A DNA stretch of 64,000 nt from Gammaproteobacteria bacterium (GTDB lineage Bacteria; Pseudomonadota; Gammaproteobacteria; Burkholderiales; Sulfuricellaceae). Below the pieces are notes generated by a model. The model saw nothing but the letters and a program-made list of their open reading frames with translations. It did no database searches and was not told the DNA's origin. Below, in pieces: positions 52,702 through 63,913 of this stretch (the stretch's first letter is position 1; each line of letters begins with the position of its first letter). Location: positions 62,001 through 126,000 of the forward strand of contig JAHJGO010000022.1 in assembly GCA_018824405.1 (NCBI GenBank), written 5' to 3'. The position numbers were made by a program, and so were the translations under genes.

Positions 52702-54198
52702 ATGGTTCATCTTCTTTCTTTGTCCAGGGCCGCGCGCTTGGTTGGGGTCACCCGCGGCGCAATGCAGAAAAAAATCAAGAACGGCGAGATGCCATCTTTT
52801 GATGGCACCGTTAAGGTAGAGGATTTGCTGGCGGTCTACCCGGACGCCCAGCTGGAAAACAATGTCGAATTTGACCGCGTCCGCTTCATTAAGGAAAGGG
52901 CTTTCGGCAAACGGGTGTTCGAGCGCGCCTTGCCTGATGCAGAGGTGCTCGCGGCCCGTGTGACCGAATTGAGCACGGAGCTGGCTAATAGCCAGACCCA
53001 GATCAGGCAGTTCAATATCCTGCTCGACCGTTTAAGGGAAAAATTGGGGGACATTGAAGAACAGGCCCAAGTCGGGATGAAGGATGCGATTGATGATTTC
53101 AGGACCTGGCTCAAGAATGAAGCCGCTGCAGCCATGGAGCCTGGTTATCCCAACCCGCTGGCGGTGCGGGACAGCATCCTGCGGGTAATGGCAGCGCATG
53201 TGCGGGTGCTTCCCAGCGGCCATGATTTCTTTATCGACGGTCCGGATAGCATTCTGGAGGCGGCACTGCGCTCTGGAATTCCGCTCAATTATGGCTGCAG
53301 CAACGGCAATTGCGGCCTGTGCAAGGCCAGGGTGGTGTCGGGGCAGATCAAGAAAATCCGTCACCATGATTATGTGATCCCCGAGACGCTGAAAAGCGAG
53401 GGATATGTGCTGTTGTGCTCCAACACCGCTGTGACCGATGTGGAGATCGAAGCGCCGGTGGCCGGCAGCGTGCAGGATATTCCGTATCAGCAGATTTCCG
53501 CCAGGGTCAAGGCTATCGAAAAGCTTTCGCCAGACATGGCTTTGCTGCATCTGCAGACACCGCGTGCCAGTCGCCTGCGCTTCATGGCGGGGCAATATGT
53601 CACCTTGCTTCTGGGAAAGTCGCTCTCGGCCGAGTTTTCGATTGCCAGCTGCCCCTGCGATGACCGCAATCTGCACTTCCATGTGCGCCGCATGCCGGGC
53701 AACCTGTTTTCCGATTATGTGTTTAACCAGCTCAAGAAAAACGATGCGGTGGATGTGGAAGGCCCGCAGGGGGAATTCATCCTGCAGGAGAAGTCGCCCC
53801 GTCCGCTGTACTTTATCGCCTTCGATACCGGCTTTGCGCCGATCAAGAGTCTGATCGAGCATGCCATGTCGCTGGATACGGCCGAAGCCATTCACCTCTA
53901 CTGGATCGGCTCGAATGCGGACAGCATTTACATGCCGAACATGGGGCGAGCCTGGGCGGATGCGCTGGATAATTTCAGTTTTTCCTCCAGTGTCACGGGT
54001 TTTGATTTGCGCGCAGTAAGTGGCAAGCGCGAGGAGAATTTGCATGCCATGCTGGAGGAAATTATCGAAGGGCGCCCCGATTTGCAGTTGGGCGACGTTT
54101 ATCTCGCCGGTCCGGAGTCAGCGGTAGAGGTCGCGGAAGATTTTTTTCTTGGTCTCGGACTGCCCAAGAGTCGGGTGTTTTCCAGTGTAGTAAACTAA
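52702..54198 (+). CDS. HTH - 2Fe-2S ferredoxin - ferredoxin reductase fusion protein
   Basis: A 498-residue fusion counted from the ATG at 52702, which has a GAGGGAG site upstream. Residues about 1-50 look like a MerR/excisionase-type HTH (LLSLSRAARLVGVTRGAMQKKIKNGEMPSFDGTVKVEDLLAVYPDA). A helical coiled-coil segment (about 85-145) follows. A plant-type 2Fe-2S domain (about 170-265) has YGCSNGNCGLCKARV and a distal Cys (LLCSNT). The C-terminal half is a ferredoxin-NADP reductase fold. Key motifs are worn: the flavin RxYS is AEFS, and the CGPxxM end motif is AGPESA. It may be a redox-sensing regulator rather than an enzyme; that is inference. A CDGSH gene follows. Confidence 0.75.
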   Translation: MVHLLSLSRAARLVGVTRGAMQKKIKNGEMPSFDGTVKVEDLLAVYPDAQLENNVEFDRVRFIKERAFGKRVFERALPDAEVLAARVTELSTELANSQTQIRQFNILLDRLREKLGDIEEQAQVGMKDAIDDFRTWLKNEAAAAMEPGYPNPLAVRDSILRVMAAHVRVLPSGHDFFIDGPDSILEAALRSGIPLNYGCSNGNCGLCKARVVSGQIKKIRHHDYVIPETLKSEGYVLLCSNTAVTDVEIEAPVAGSVQDIPYQQISARVKAIEKLSPDMALLHLQTPRASRLRFMAGQYVTLLLGKSLSAEFSIASCPCDDRNLHFHVRRMPGNLFSDYVFNQLKKNDAVDVEGPQGEFILQEKSPRPLYFIAFDTGFAPIKSLIEHAMSLDTAEAIHLYWIGSNADSIYMPNMGRAWADALDNFSFSSSVTGFDLRAVSGKREENLHAMLEEIIEGRPDLQLGDVYLAGPESAVEVAEDFFLGLGLPKSRVFSSVVN

Positions 54199-54241
54199 TT
54201 TAGTGGGTTATTATGTCTTCTTTATCCCAAGGAGACATCGA

Positions 54242-54484
54242 ATGAGCAAACCTGTTTGTGCCCAGCGTGCACCCTATGCCATGGAACTCGAAGCCGGTGA
54301 CTACTGGTGGTGTTCGTGCGGCAAATCCAAAACCCAGCCCTTCTGCGACGGCGCGCACAAGGGCAGCGAATTTTCACCGCAAAAATTTTCTCTGGGCGAG
54401 AAAACCAAGGTCTGGCTGTGTGGCTGCAAGGCCAGTGCAAAATCGCCTTTCTGTGATGGCGCGCACAAAACCCTGGAGGATTAG
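54242..54484 (+). CDS. Dual CDGSH-type iron-sulfur protein
   Basis: An 80-residue protein with two CDGSH motifs: CSCGKSKTQPFCDGAHK and CGCKASAKSPFCDGAHK. Each binds a 2Fe-2S cluster with three Cys and one His. I start at the ATG at 54242, which has AAGGAG nine bases upstream; homology begins there. Members are small redox or cluster-transfer proteins of uncertain role in bacteria. It follows the ferredoxin fusion by 43 bases, so the two may form a redox pair. Its TAG stop overlaps the stop of the convergent SPOR gene by four bases (TTAG). Confidence 0.93.
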   Translation: MSKPVCAQRAPYAMELEAGDYWWCSCGKSKTQPFCDGAHKGSEFSPQKFSLGEKTKVWLCGCKASAKSPFCDGAHKTLED

Positions 54485-55170
54485 GACACTGGTTCTTCGT
54501 TTGAGCAGGGCACGGCCTTCAGTTCCGTGCCCGGAAAATCCAGTTTCAGCTTGACCAGATCGGATTCGAGATTTTCGCCGCTGGCCTTGATGAGCATGCT
54601 GGCATGGCCTTCTTCCAGGGTGCGGGGTCCGGACTTTGCGGATTTCACGTTATTTTTGGTGCGAAGTTCGGCGAGATATTTGTCAGCGGCTTCCTGAGTG
54701 GAAAAGACACCCAGGGAAATCGCGTGGCGCCATTTGTTGTTATCCTGCATCACCAGGCTGTCTTCTATGCCCAGCTCCTTCAGTTCCGCGAGCTTTTTCT
54801 GAGCTTCAGCCTTCGACTTGAGAGGTGAAATGTAGACCCAGAATTTGCTGGCTCTTTCTGCTGCAGCGCGTACTGTAATGGCATTCTCCCCGAGTTGCAG
54901 CGGCTTGAGTGCGTTTTGTGCACGCTCAAGTTCCGGTTTGGAAAAGATGCCCCATTCCAGGCAGATCTCGGGCACGGCGGCGGGTTGTGAAAGCGATTGC
55001 TCCTGCATCAAATTCGCTTCCGGCAGCAAGCGGATTTGATCGGCGCGATACGGCGTGTGGCTGGCCATCGTGTCGCTACCGGAGTTGTCCTGCGGCAGTT
55101 GCATCACGGCAAAAAATGCGATGTTGGCAATGAGCAGCAGCGAGAATGTCCAGCGCATGAATACCGCCAT
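54481..55170 (-). CDS. Membrane-anchored SPOR domain protein
   Basis: A 229-residue protein with one N-terminal membrane helix (WTFSLLLIANIAFFAVMQL) and a periplasmic body. The middle part (about 105-170) has the SPOR features FWVYISPLKSKAEAQKKLAELKELGIEDSLVMQDNNKWRHAISLGVFSTQEAADKYLAELR, that is, the beta-alpha-beta repeats that bind denuded septal glycan. The start could be ATG at 55170 or 55158 (MRWTFSL). It lies two bases after the gcvPB stop on the same strand, so it is transcribed at the end of the glycine cleavage genes, probably without functional connection. Confidence 0.85.
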   Translation of the reverse strand: MAVFMRWTFSLLLIANIAFFAVMQLPQDNSGSDTMASHTPYRADQIRLLPEANLMQEQSLSQPAAVPEICLEWGIFSKPELERAQNALKPLQLGENAITVRAAAERASKFWVYISPLKSKAEAQKKLAELKELGIEDSLVMQDNNKWRHAISLGVFSTQEAADKYLAELRTKNNVKSAKSGPRTLEEGHASMLIKASGENLESDLVKLKLDFPGTELKAVPCSNEEPVS

Positions 55171-55172
55171 TT

Positions 55173-56621
55173 CTAGCTAGGCTGCCATACCAGGTCAAGC
55201 TCCCGCGCCGCCTTGACATCATCCAGGCGGCGTACCGGCATGGAGTAAGGCGCGCCCTTGACCAGTTCGGGCTGACTATAGGCCTCGTCGCGGATTTCCT
55301 TGAGAGCAGCGATGAAGGCGTCCAGCGTCTGCTTCGATTCGGTTTCGGTGGGCTCGATCAGCAGGCATTCCTGCACCAGCATCGGAAAATAGGTGGTGGG
55401 GGCGTGAAAGCCCTTGTCCAGCAGGCGTTTTGCAACATCCATGGCGGTGACGCCGGTTTCGTCCTTGAGTTTTTTCAGCGTGATGATGAACTCGTGGCTG
55501 GCGCGACGCTTGGCAAAAGCCACATCGAACCCCGCCTGAGCCAGTTCCACCATCAGGTAATTGGCGTTGAGGGTGGCGAACTCGGCGACGCGGTGCATCC
55601 CCTCTGCACCCAGCATGCGCCCGTAGACATAGGCACGCAGTAGCACGCCGGCATTGCCCATGAAAGCGGAAAGGCGGCCGATGCTGTGTGGTCGGTCCTG
55701 TTCCGTGAGCCAGCGGTAGCGCCCCTCTTCGTTGGCCACCATGGGGATGGGGAGGAAGGGCTCGAGGCGCAGGCTGACGCCCACCGGGCCGGCGCCGGGG
55801 CCGCCGCCGCCATGGGGAGTGGAAAAGGTTTTGTGCAGGTTGAGATGGATCACGTCGAAACCCATGTCGCCCGGCTTGACCCGGCCCAGGATGGCGTTGA
55901 GGTTGGCGCCGTCGTAATACAGCAGTCCGCCGGCTTCATGTACGATGCGCTGGATGTCCTGAATGCTTTTCTCGAACACGCCCAGAGTGGATGGGTTGGT
56001 CAGCATCAGCCCGGCAGTTTGCGGGCCGACGGCGGCTTTCAGCGCGGCCAGATCAACGTTTCCGTCGCTGTCGGTGGGGATCTCTCGCACCGTGTAGCCG
56101 CACATCACCGCCGTGGCCGGGTTGGTGCCGTGCGCCGCATCCGGCACCAGGATCTCGCTGCGAGCCGTGTCGCCGCGCGCGTCGTGGTAGGCACGGATCA
56201 TCGCCACGCCGGCAAATTCGCCCTGCGCCCCGGCCATTGGGGTGAGCGAGACGGCGGCCATGCCGGTCACTTCCTTGAGCATTTCCTGCAGGTCGAACAT
56301 AGAGGCCAGAAAACCCTGCCCGGTGTTTTCCGAACTCATGGGATGGCGTGCCAGCAGTTGCGGCAGCATGGCAAGCTGGTTGCAGGCACGCGGGTTGTAC
56401 TTCATGGTGCAGGAACCGAGCGGGTAGAAGTGGGTGTCGATGGAGAAATTCTTCTGCGACAGCCGGGTGTAATGGCGCACTGCGTCCATTTCGGAAACTT
56501 CCGGCAGCAACGGGGGGGCTTTGCGCCGCAGGCGGGAAGGGATGTCGTCGCAGGCAGCCAGGGTGGCGGGCGCCTGGGCAGCACTGCGGCGTTTGGGTTG
56601 GGAGTGTTCGAAGATCAGCAT
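55173..56621 (-). CDS. gcvPB: Glycine dehydrogenase (decarboxylating) subunit 2
   Basis: The P protein of the glycine cleavage system, split form, PLP-binding subunit. The 482-residue protein has [48 protein letters not shown], the PLP Lys in [18 protein letters not shown] and the C-terminal [14 protein letters not shown]. It pairs with gcvPA (57252-58646). Unusually, tpx lies between the two. A hairpin (56645-56714) separates gcvPB from tpx, so it may have reduced or separate expression. Confidence 0.96.
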   Translation of the reverse strand: MLIFEHSQPKRRSAAQAPATLAACDDIPSRLRRKAPPLLPEVSEMDAVRHYTRLSQKNFSIDTHFYPLGSCTMKYNPRACNQLAMLPQLLARHPMSSENTGQGFLASMFDLQEMLKEVTGMAAVSLTPMAGAQGEFAGVAMIRAYHDARGDTARSEILVPDAAHGTNPATAVMCGYTVREIPTDSDGNVDLAALKAAVGPQTAGLMLTNPSTLGVFEKSIQDIQRIVHEAGGLLYYDGANLNAILGRVKPGDMGFDVIHLNLHKTFSTPHGGGGPGAGPVGVSLRLEPFLPIPMVANEEGRYRWLTEQDRPHSIGRLSAFMGNAGVLLRAYVYGRMLGAEGMHRVAEFATLNANYLMVELAQAGFDVAFAKRRASHEFIITLKKLKDETGVTAMDVAKRLLDKGFHAPTTYFPMLVQECLLIEPTETESKQTLDAFIAALKEIRDEAYSQPELVKGAPYSMPVRRLDDVKAARELDLVWQPS

Positions 56622-56644
56622 GTCTGTTTTCTATAAAGGCATTT

Positions 56645-56714
56645 AACCACGGGGAGCACGGTGCTCACGGGGGGGTATTTGCTTTTCCCCGTGCTCCCCG
56701 TGTGCCCCGTGGTT
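56645..56714. repeat. Inverted repeat AACCACGGGG between tpx and gcvPB
   Basis: AACCACGGGGAGCACGG at 56645 is mirrored by CCGTGCTCCCC and CCCCGTGGTT ending at 56714. The arms are made of CACGGGG and CCCCGTG words, giving a long, slightly irregular GC-rich hairpin with a T-rich loop. A related AT-rich word, ACCACAGAGG, lies near 63830 upstream of accC. The element lies within the presumed gcv transcript. Confidence 0.7.
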
Positions 56715-56727
56715 CATAAGGTTTGTA

Positions 56728-57231
56728 TTACCGGCTCAGAGCCGCAATCGCCGCATCGTAATCCGGCTCCTGGGTAATCTCTGGCACCAGTTCGGTATAA
56801 ACCACCCGGTCTTTTTCATCGAGGATGATCACGGCGCGGGCCATCAGGCCGGATAGAGGGGGATCGGTGATCATCACGCCATAATCCTTGTGGAAATCGC
56901 GCCCACGCATGGTGGAGAGCATGATCACATTGTCCAGGCCTTCCGCGCCGCAAAAACGACTCTGGGCAAACGGCAAGTCGGCGGAAATCACCAGTACCAC
57001 GGTGTTGTTCATCTCGCTGGCGCGCTGGTTGAAAACGCGGGAGGAAGTCGCGCACACCGGCGTGTCGATGCTGGGAACGACCGACAATACCTTGCGCTTG
57101 CCGGCAAATTCGCTGAGAGAGACATCCTTCAAATTCTTGTCCACCAGCATGAAGCTGTGCGCAGTTGCGCCGACCTGCGGGAAATGTCCGCCCACGTTGA
57201 GTGTTTCACCTTCGAGAGTTACGGTAGTCAT
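56728..57231 (-). CDS. tpx: Thiol peroxidase Tpx (atypical 2-Cys peroxiredoxin)
   Basis: Tpx reduces hydroperoxides using thioredoxin. The protein of 167 residues starts [21 protein letters not shown] with a GGAG site six bases upstream. The peroxidatic Cys is in [17 protein letters not shown] and the resolving Cys in [13 protein letters not shown], as in Tpx. The gene is in the middle of the glycine cleavage genes, 21 bases after gcvPA and followed by a hairpin before gcvPB. Longer upstream frames overlap gcvPA and are not coding. Confidence 0.96.
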   Translation of the reverse strand: MTTVTLEGETLNVGGHFPQVGATAHSFMLVDKNLKDVSLSEFAGKRKVLSVVPSIDTPVCATSSRVFNQRASEMNNTVVLVISADLPFAQSRFCGAEGLDNVIMLSTMRGRDFHKDYGVMITDPPLSGLMARAVIILDEKDRVVYTELVPEITQEPDYDAAIAALSR

Positions 57232-57251
57232 GTCAGTCTCCTCATCTTGAA

Positions 57252-58646
57252 TTACCACTTGCTGGTGGCCGTGGGTACAAGCTTGGTGCAGGTGGGGCCG
57301 GAACTGCGCCGTGAGACAATACGTTCCAGCTGCTCGGTGTATTTCTGCAGGTCGGCTGCGGTCCGGGTCTCTGTGGCGCAGACCAGCAGCGCCTGCCCCA
57401 GTTCCGGGTAATACGGCGTCAGGTCGAAGCCGCCCACGATGCCCTGCACTTCCATTGCGCGCAGCACGTCCGCCACGGGAATCGGCAGTTTCAGCACTGC
57501 TTCGTGAAAAATGGTTTGTGCGAACACCCGTTTGACTCCGGGAATGGCGCATAGTTTGTCTGCCAGCGTCACGGTGTTGGCGTGGCAGGCTGCGGCGACA
57601 CGTTCCAGGCCGTCCGGCCCGAGCAGCGCCATGTGGATGGTGGCGGCAGTAGCCATCAAGCCCTGGTTGGAGCAGATGTTGGAGGTCGCCTTGGCGCGGC
57701 GGATATGCTGTTCGCGCGCCTGCAGGGTCAGCGCAAAGCCGGGCTTGCCATCGAGGTCGACGGTGCGGCCGATGATGCGACCGGGCATCTGGCGTACCAG
57801 CGCCTGCTTGCAGCACATGAAGCCGAAATAGGGGCCGCCACTGGACAGCGGTGAGCCCAGCGGCTGGCCTTCGCCGACGGCGATGTCCGCACCCTTGCTA
57901 CCCCACTGTCCGGGCGGGGTGAGCAGTGCCAGCGCCAGCGGGTTGACCAGACCGATGACCAGACCGCCCTGGCTGTGGGCCCAGTCGGTAAGCGTGTCCA
58001 CTTCTTCCAGGCAGCCGAAGAAATTGGGCTGGGGAATGATCAGCGCAGCAAAATCCTTTTCTTCCGGCAACGTGGTGATGCCCTGTGCTGGATCGTAATC
58101 CAGTTCGACCAGCTCGATTTTCTGGTGCCTGACGATACTGTCCACGACCCGGCGATAGAGCGGATGCACGGTTTTCGGCATCAGCACGCGGCGCGAGGTC
58201 TTGTGCGCACGCACCGCCATCAGCACCGCTTCGGCCAGGCCGGAGGCGCCATCGTAGAGGCTGGCGTTGGCCACGTCCATCCCGGTCAGGGAGGCCATCA
58301 TGGTCTGAAATTCGTACAGCAGCTGCAGCGTGCCCTGGCTGGCTTCGGCCTGGTAAGGCGTGTAGGCGGAGTAGAACTCGCCGCGCGTGGCAATCTGCCA
58401 TACCGCCGCGGGAATGTGATGCTCGTAGGCGCCGGCACCGGAAAAATTGAGAAAGCGGCCATCCGCCTCGGCGCGCTCGGTCATCAGGCGGGAAATGTCC
58501 ATTTCCACCATGCCCGGCGCTATCCCGCTTAACTGACCGCTACGCAACTCGGGAGGGATTTCATCGAACAGGTCGTCAATGGAAGACACGCCGATACGTG
58601 CCAGCATGACCTGGATGTCTTCTTCGGTGTGAGGGATGAACGGCAT
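57252..58646 (-). CDS. gcvPA: Glycine dehydrogenase (decarboxylating) subunit 1
   Basis: The other half of the split P protein (464 residues). The start [31 protein letters not shown] is the family N-terminus. Further marks are [67 protein letters not shown] and GGPYFGFM. The C-terminal motif [16 protein letters not shown] also fits. Together with gcvPB, gcvH and gcvT it cleaves glycine to CO2, ammonia and methylene-tetrahydrofolate, which connects with the one-carbon donor used by PurH. It starts at the ATG at 58646; frames upstream overlap gcvH. Confidence 0.96.
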   Translation of the reverse strand: MPFIPHTEEDIQVMLARIGVSSIDDLFDEIPPELRSGQLSGIAPGMVEMDISRLMTERAEADGRFLNFSGAGAYEHHIPAAVWQIATRGEFYSAYTPYQAEASQGTLQLLYEFQTMMASLTGMDVANASLYDGASGLAEAVLMAVRAHKTSRRVLMPKTVHPLYRRVVDSIVRHQKIELVELDYDPAQGITTLPEEKDFAALIIPQPNFFGCLEEVDTLTDWAHSQGGLVIGLVNPLALALLTPPGQWGSKGADIAVGEGQPLGSPLSSGGPYFGFMCCKQALVRQMPGRIIGRTVDLDGKPGFALTLQAREQHIRRAKATSNICSNQGLMATAATIHMALLGPDGLERVAAACHANTVTLADKLCAIPGVKRVFAQTIFHEAVLKLPIPVADVLRAMEVQGIVGGFDLTPYYPELGQALLVCATETRTAADLQKYTEQLERIVSRRSSGPTCTKLVPTATSKW

Positions 58647-58665
58647 GCGTGAAACCCTTTTGTGT

Positions 58666-59055
58666 TTAGTGAGCTTCGCTGTCCACCAGGGCCTGGTAGG
58701 CCGCCGCATCGAGCAGCGCACCGAGATCGGCCGCGCTGGCGGGCTTGAGCTTGAACAGCCAGGCCGTGTAGGCATCCTGATTGATGCTTTCCGGCGCGCT
58801 TTCCACGTCGCCATTGGCGGCGATGACTTCGCCGGCGATTGGCGCGTAGACATCGGAAGCCGCCTTGACCGATTCGACTACGGCGCATTCCTCGCCCTGG
58901 GTCAGCTTGCGGCCAACCACCGGATTTTCCACGAACACCATGTCGCCGAGCAATTCCTGGGCGTGGTGGGTGATGCCGACAGTGGCGCTGCCGTCGGCTT
59001 CAAGCCGGACCCACTCATGGGATTTGGTGTATTTCAGGTCAGCCGGGATAGTCAT
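58666..59055 (-). CDS. gcvH: Glycine cleavage system H protein
   Basis: H protein (129 residues) carries the lipoyl arm that shuttles the aminomethyl group between P and T proteins. The lipoyl Lys is in [17 protein letters not shown], with the flanking [16 protein letters not shown] and the C-terminal [10 protein letters not shown]. It starts [22 protein letters not shown]. It lies 19 bases upstream of gcvPA, and a 154-base gap with a repeat separates it from gcvT. Confidence 0.97.
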   Translation of the reverse strand: MTIPADLKYTKSHEWVRLEADGSATVGITHHAQELLGDMVFVENPVVGRKLTQGEECAVVESVKAASDVYAPIAGEVIAANGDVESAPESINQDAYTAWLFKLKPASAADLGALLDAAAYQALVDSEAH

Positions 59056-59122
59056 TTTTTTGTCCTTGGAGGTTCAATATTATTGTGCGGAATTATGCCA
59101 TTAAACCGCTTGTGGCGCTTAA

Positions 59123-59196
59123 TCCCTCCCGGCCTCCCTTATCAGGGGTGGGGCAGATCGGGGAGGCGTTTCTCGCCCCTTGATAAAGGGAAGGGG
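59123..59196. repeat. Imperfect inverted repeat between gcvT and gcvH
   Basis: CCCTCCCGGCCTCCCTTATCAGGGG at the left and CCCCTTGATAAAGGGAAGGGGG at the right are imperfect reverse complements around a loop with GGGGAGGCG. It fills much of the 153-base gap between gcvT and gcvH. The CCTCCC-TTATCA word resembles a dispersed repeat I recall in other proteobacteria. The gap shows no glycine-riboswitch structure that I can recognise. Confidence 0.6.
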
Positions 59197-59208
59197 GTAA
59201 GCAATCTG

Positions 59209-60285
59209 TTAACAGGCCTTGCCGTTGCGCACGAACGGATAGCGCACGACCTTAGCATTCAGCAGCTTGCCACGAATTTCCACCTGCACGGTGTCTCCCG
59301 CCGCGATGGTCGCGGGCAGGCGTGCCAGGGCGATGGACTGGTTGAGTGTCGGAGAAAAACCGCCACTGGTGATTTCTCCTTCACCCTGTGCCGTGACCAC
59401 TTTCTGGTGGCTGCGCAGCACGCCCTTGTCGGTCAGCAACAGGCCCATCAACTGGTGCGCTACCGGTTGGCTGGTGAGTGCCTGCCTGCCGATGAAGTCG
59501 CGCGGGCTGGCGAGGTCGACTGTCCATGCAAGACCGGATTCAAGCGGAGAAACGTTTTCGTCCATGTCCTGGCCATAAAGATTCATGCCTGCCTCCAGAC
59601 GCAGGGTGTCGCGAGCACCGAGGCCGATGGGGGCAACGCCCTGTTCCTGCAATGCCTGCCACAGGAAAGGCGCGGCCTTGGCTGGTATCATGATTTCAAA
59701 GCCATCCTCGCCGGTGTAGCCGGTACGTGCGATGAACATGGTGCCCATTTCCGCGGCCTGGAAGGGTTTGAGGTGTTGGCTGATGTCTTGCGAGCCTGGC
59801 ATGGCCGCCCAGAATTTGGCGCGCGCGTTGGGGCCCTGTACCGCGATCATGGCCAGATCTCGACGCGGAGTGAGTGTTAGCTGAGACGCCAGTTTTTCGC
59901 GCTGAGCATCCATCCAGGCCAGATCTTTTTCCGCCGTACCTGCATTAACCACAATGCGAAACCAGTCCTCGCGCATGAAGTAGATGATCAGATCGTCGAT
60001 TACCCCGCCTTGTTCGTTGAGCATGCAGGAATATAGCGCCTTGCCCGGCAGGGTGATCTTGTCCACGTTGTTGGCCATCAACTGGCGCAGGAAAGCGCGT
60101 GCGCCTTCGCCTGTCAGGTCAACGACCTGCATGTGTGAGACGTCGAACATGCCGGCATCGGTGCGCACCTTGTGATGCTCCCCGAGTTGAGACCCATAAT
60201 GGAGCGGCATATCCCAGCCGCCAAAATCCACCATCTTGGCGCCGGCAGCATGGTGCGCGGCGTTGAGGGGGGTCTGCTTGAGCAT
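59209..60285 (-). CDS. gcvT: Glycine cleavage system T protein (aminomethyltransferase)
   Basis: GcvT transfers the one-carbon unit from the H protein to tetrahydrofolate. The 358-residue protein includes [88 protein letters not shown] and [17 protein letters not shown] chose the ATG at 60285 because GGAG lies six bases upstream; the ATG at 60297 lies before it. It begins 15 bases after the DUF3426 gene, on the same strand. Confidence 0.95.
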   Translation of the reverse strand: MLKQTPLNAAHHAAGAKMVDFGGWDMPLHYGSQLGEHHKVRTDAGMFDVSHMQVVDLTGEGARAFLRQLMANNVDKITLPGKALYSCMLNEQGGVIDDLIIYFMREDWFRIVVNAGTAEKDLAWMDAQREKLASQLTLTPRRDLAMIAVQGPNARAKFWAAMPGSQDISQHLKPFQAAEMGTMFIARTGYTGEDGFEIMIPAKAAPFLWQALQEQGVAPIGLGARDTLRLEAGMNLYGQDMDENVSPLESGLAWTVDLASPRDFIGRQALTSQPVAHQLMGLLLTDKGVLRSHQKVVTAQGEGEITSGGFSPTLNQSIALARLPATIAAGDTVQVEIRGKLLNAKVVRYPFVRNGKAC

Positions 60286-60299
60286 TGTGTTCTCCATAT

Positions 60300-61537
<1,238 letters not shown>

Positions 61538-61541
<4 letters not shown>

Positions 61542-62431
61542 GCTTTCCGGGTGCCGGCCAGGCAGACCCAGCCTTCCGATTCATCTGCAATGTCGATGTC
61601 GAACCAGCTGCGGTAAACGGCCAGAACGTCGTCTGCCTGATGGGAGAGAATGCCCGAAAGAACGATGCGGCCACCGGGACGGGCCGCGTTGGCCAGCATG
61701 GGGGCAAGCATTTTCAGGGGATTGGTGAGAATGTTGGCGACCACGATATCTACGGTGATCTGTGGCGCATCGTTGGGCAGATAAAAGCTGGCGGCGACCT
61801 GATTCTGTTCTGCATTGAACTGGCTGGCCTGAATCGCCTGTTGGTCGATGTCCACGCCGACGACTTGTCCGGCGCCGAGTTTCATCGCGGCAATGGCGAG
61901 GATGCCGGAGCCACAGCCATAGTCGAGCACGGTTTCACCACCACGAATATGGCGGTCCAGCCACTGCAGGCACAGGCGGGTGGTGGGGTGGCTGCCGGTG
62001 CCAAAGGCCAGGCCGGGATCAAGAATCAGGTTGATGGCGGACACGTCGGGGAATTCATGCCAGGTAGGTACGATCCACAAGCGCGGGGAAATCGGGATCG
62101 GTGCGAATTGGGCCTGAGTCTGACGCACCCAGTCTTGCTCTGCCACGGTTTCCACTTCGAATGCGGGTGCATCGGAAAGACCCGCCACAGCTGAGGCTTC
62201 GGCCACAATGGTGACCAGGTCGGCATCCGCTTCGAACAGGGCATTGACCAGCGCATCCTGCCACACACCTGCAGGCGGCTCACCCGGTTCACCGAAAATT
62301 TCCTGCTCTTCGGCTGTGCCGGCGTGCGCATCCTCGATGGAAACCGAGAGCGCGCCCAGTTCCATCAAGGCATCACCGAGAATGTCGGCCGTATGGGCGT
62401 TTGCCGCAATTTTCAGCGCTTGCCACGTCAT
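61538..62431 (-). CDS. prmA: Ribosomal protein L11 methyltransferase
   Basis: PrmA trimethylates Lys and N-terminal residues of ribosomal protein L11. The protein of 297 residues has the small N-terminal substrate domain ([35 protein letters not shown]), linker and the SAM-binding domain with [53 protein letters not shown] and [11 protein letters not shown] (NPPY-like site). It lies 28 bases after accC on the same strand and overlaps the DUF3426 gene. Confidence 0.96.
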
Positions 62432-62459
62432 GATGACCCTCGATCTCCGTACGTGCTTA

Positions 62460-63812
62460 TTAAGGCTTTTTCTTGTCGGCGAGCATTTTTTCCAGGTAGT
62501 GGATGCTGGCCCCGCCCTTGAGAAACGCGGCGTCGAGCATCAGGTCGCGGTGCAGTGGAATGTTGGTCTTGACGCCATCCACCACCATTTCCGAGAGGGC
62601 GGTACGCATCCGCGCAATGGCCTGCTCGCGGGTGTCGCCGTAAGCGATCAGCTTGCCGATCATGGAATCGTAATAGGGCGGCACGAAGTAGTTGTGGTAG
62701 ATGTGGGAATCCACCCGGATGCCTGGCCCGCCAGGTACGTGATACTGAGTAATTCGCCCGGGCGAGGGTACGAAGGTGTAAGGATCCTCCGCATTGAGGC
62801 GGCACTCGATGGCGTGGCCCTTGAAGTGGATTTCTTTCTGCTTGTAGCGCAGTTTCTCGCCGGAGGCGATGCGCAACTGCTCCTGTACGATATCTACTCC
62901 GGTGATCATTTCGGTGACTGGATGTTCCACCTGCACCCGGGTATTCATTTCAATGAAGAAGAATTCGCCGTCTTCATACAGGAATTCAAACGTGCCTGCG
63001 CCACGGTAGCCGATTTTGCGGCAGGCCTCGGCACATCGTTCGCCGATCTTGTCGCGCAGCTTGGAGTCCAGTCCCGGTGCGGGGGCTTCTTCCAGCACCT
63101 TCTGGTGACGGCGCTGCATGGAACAGTCGCGCTCGCCGAGGTGAATGGCGTTGCCATGCTCGTCCGCCAGCACCTGGATTTCAACGTGACGCGGATGTTC
63201 CAGAAACTTCTCCATGTAAATCATGGGATTGCCAAAAAAACTTTGGGCTTCTGATTTGGTCAGGCTGGCTGCGTTGAGCAGTGCTGCCTCGGTGTGAACC
63301 ACGCGCATGCCGCGTCCGCCGCCGCCGCCGGCTGCCTTGAGAATGACGGGGTAGCCTGTTTCCTTTGCGATACGCTTGATTTCGTCCTCGTCGTCCGGAA
63401 GGGCGCCGTCGGAACCGGGTACGCAGGGTACGCCGGATGCCTTCATGGCGTCCTTGGCGCAGACCTTGTCGCCCATCAGGCGAATGGTTTCAGGGCGCGG
63501 TCCGATGAAGATAAAGCCGCTGTTCTGCACGCGTTCGGCGAAATCGGCGTTTTCAGAAAGGAAGCCATAACCGGGATGGATGGCCGTTGCATCGGTGACT
63601 TCCGCTGCACTGATCACGGCAGGAATATTGAGGTAACTCAGCGTGGAAGATGCCGGTCCGATACACACTGATTCGTCGGCAAGCCTGACATATTTGGCTT
63701 CGGAATCGGCTTCAGAATGAACTGCCACGGTCTTGATGCCCAGTTCCCGGCAGGCGCGCTGGATACGGAGGGCAATTTCGCCACGATTGGCAATGAGGAC
63801 TTTTTCTATCAT
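62460..63812 (-). CDS. accC: Biotin carboxylase, acetyl-CoA carboxylase subunit
   Basis: AccC carboxylates biotin on AccB with ATP and bicarbonate, the first step of fatty acid synthesis. The 450-residue protein has [49 protein letters not shown] (ATP-grasp Gly-rich loop), [51 protein letters not shown] and [12 protein letters not shown]. accB lies 101 bases upstream on the same strand. That gap has an AT-rich section with ACCACAGAGG and CACAGAAAAAAACC words and no gene. Confidence 0.98.
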   Translation of the reverse strand: MIEKVLIANRGEIALRIQRACRELGIKTVAVHSEADSEAKYVRLADESVCIGPASSTLSYLNIPAVISAAEVTDATAIHPGYGFLSENADFAERVQNSGFIFIGPRPETIRLMGDKVCAKDAMKASGVPCVPGSDGALPDDEDEIKRIAKETGYPVILKAAGGGGGRGMRVVHTEAALLNAASLTKSEAQSFFGNPMIYMEKFLEHPRHVEIQVLADEHGNAIHLGERDCSMQRRHQKVLEEAPAPGLDSKLRDKIGERCAEACRKIGYRGAGTFEFLYEDGEFFFIEMNTRVQVEHPVTEMITGVDIVQEQLRIASGEKLRYKQKEIHFKGHAIECRLNAEDPYTFVPSPGRITQYHVPGGPGIRVDSHIYHNYFVPPYYDSMIGKLIAYGDTREQAIARMRTALSEMVVDGVKTNIPLHRDLMLDAAFLKGGASIHYLEKMLADKKKP

Positions 63813-63913
63813 CTTGTAAAAACCTTAATGACCACAGAGGTACTGGAAAACACAGAAAAAAACCTTGAATGACAGGCAATTCTGGAATTGCAGCCATCTC
63901 TGCGGCAAATGAA

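Noticed and set aside
57252-57816. Upstream extension of the tpx frame
   Set aside because: The extra 195 residues overlap gcvPA antisense-free but in another frame and have no homology; the ATG at 57231 has a good GGAG site and matches the Tpx N-terminus.
59056-59208. Glycine riboswitch in the gcvT-gcvH gap
   Set aside because: The gap is explained by an imperfect inverted repeat; I could not recognise the paired aptamer cores of a glycine riboswitch.
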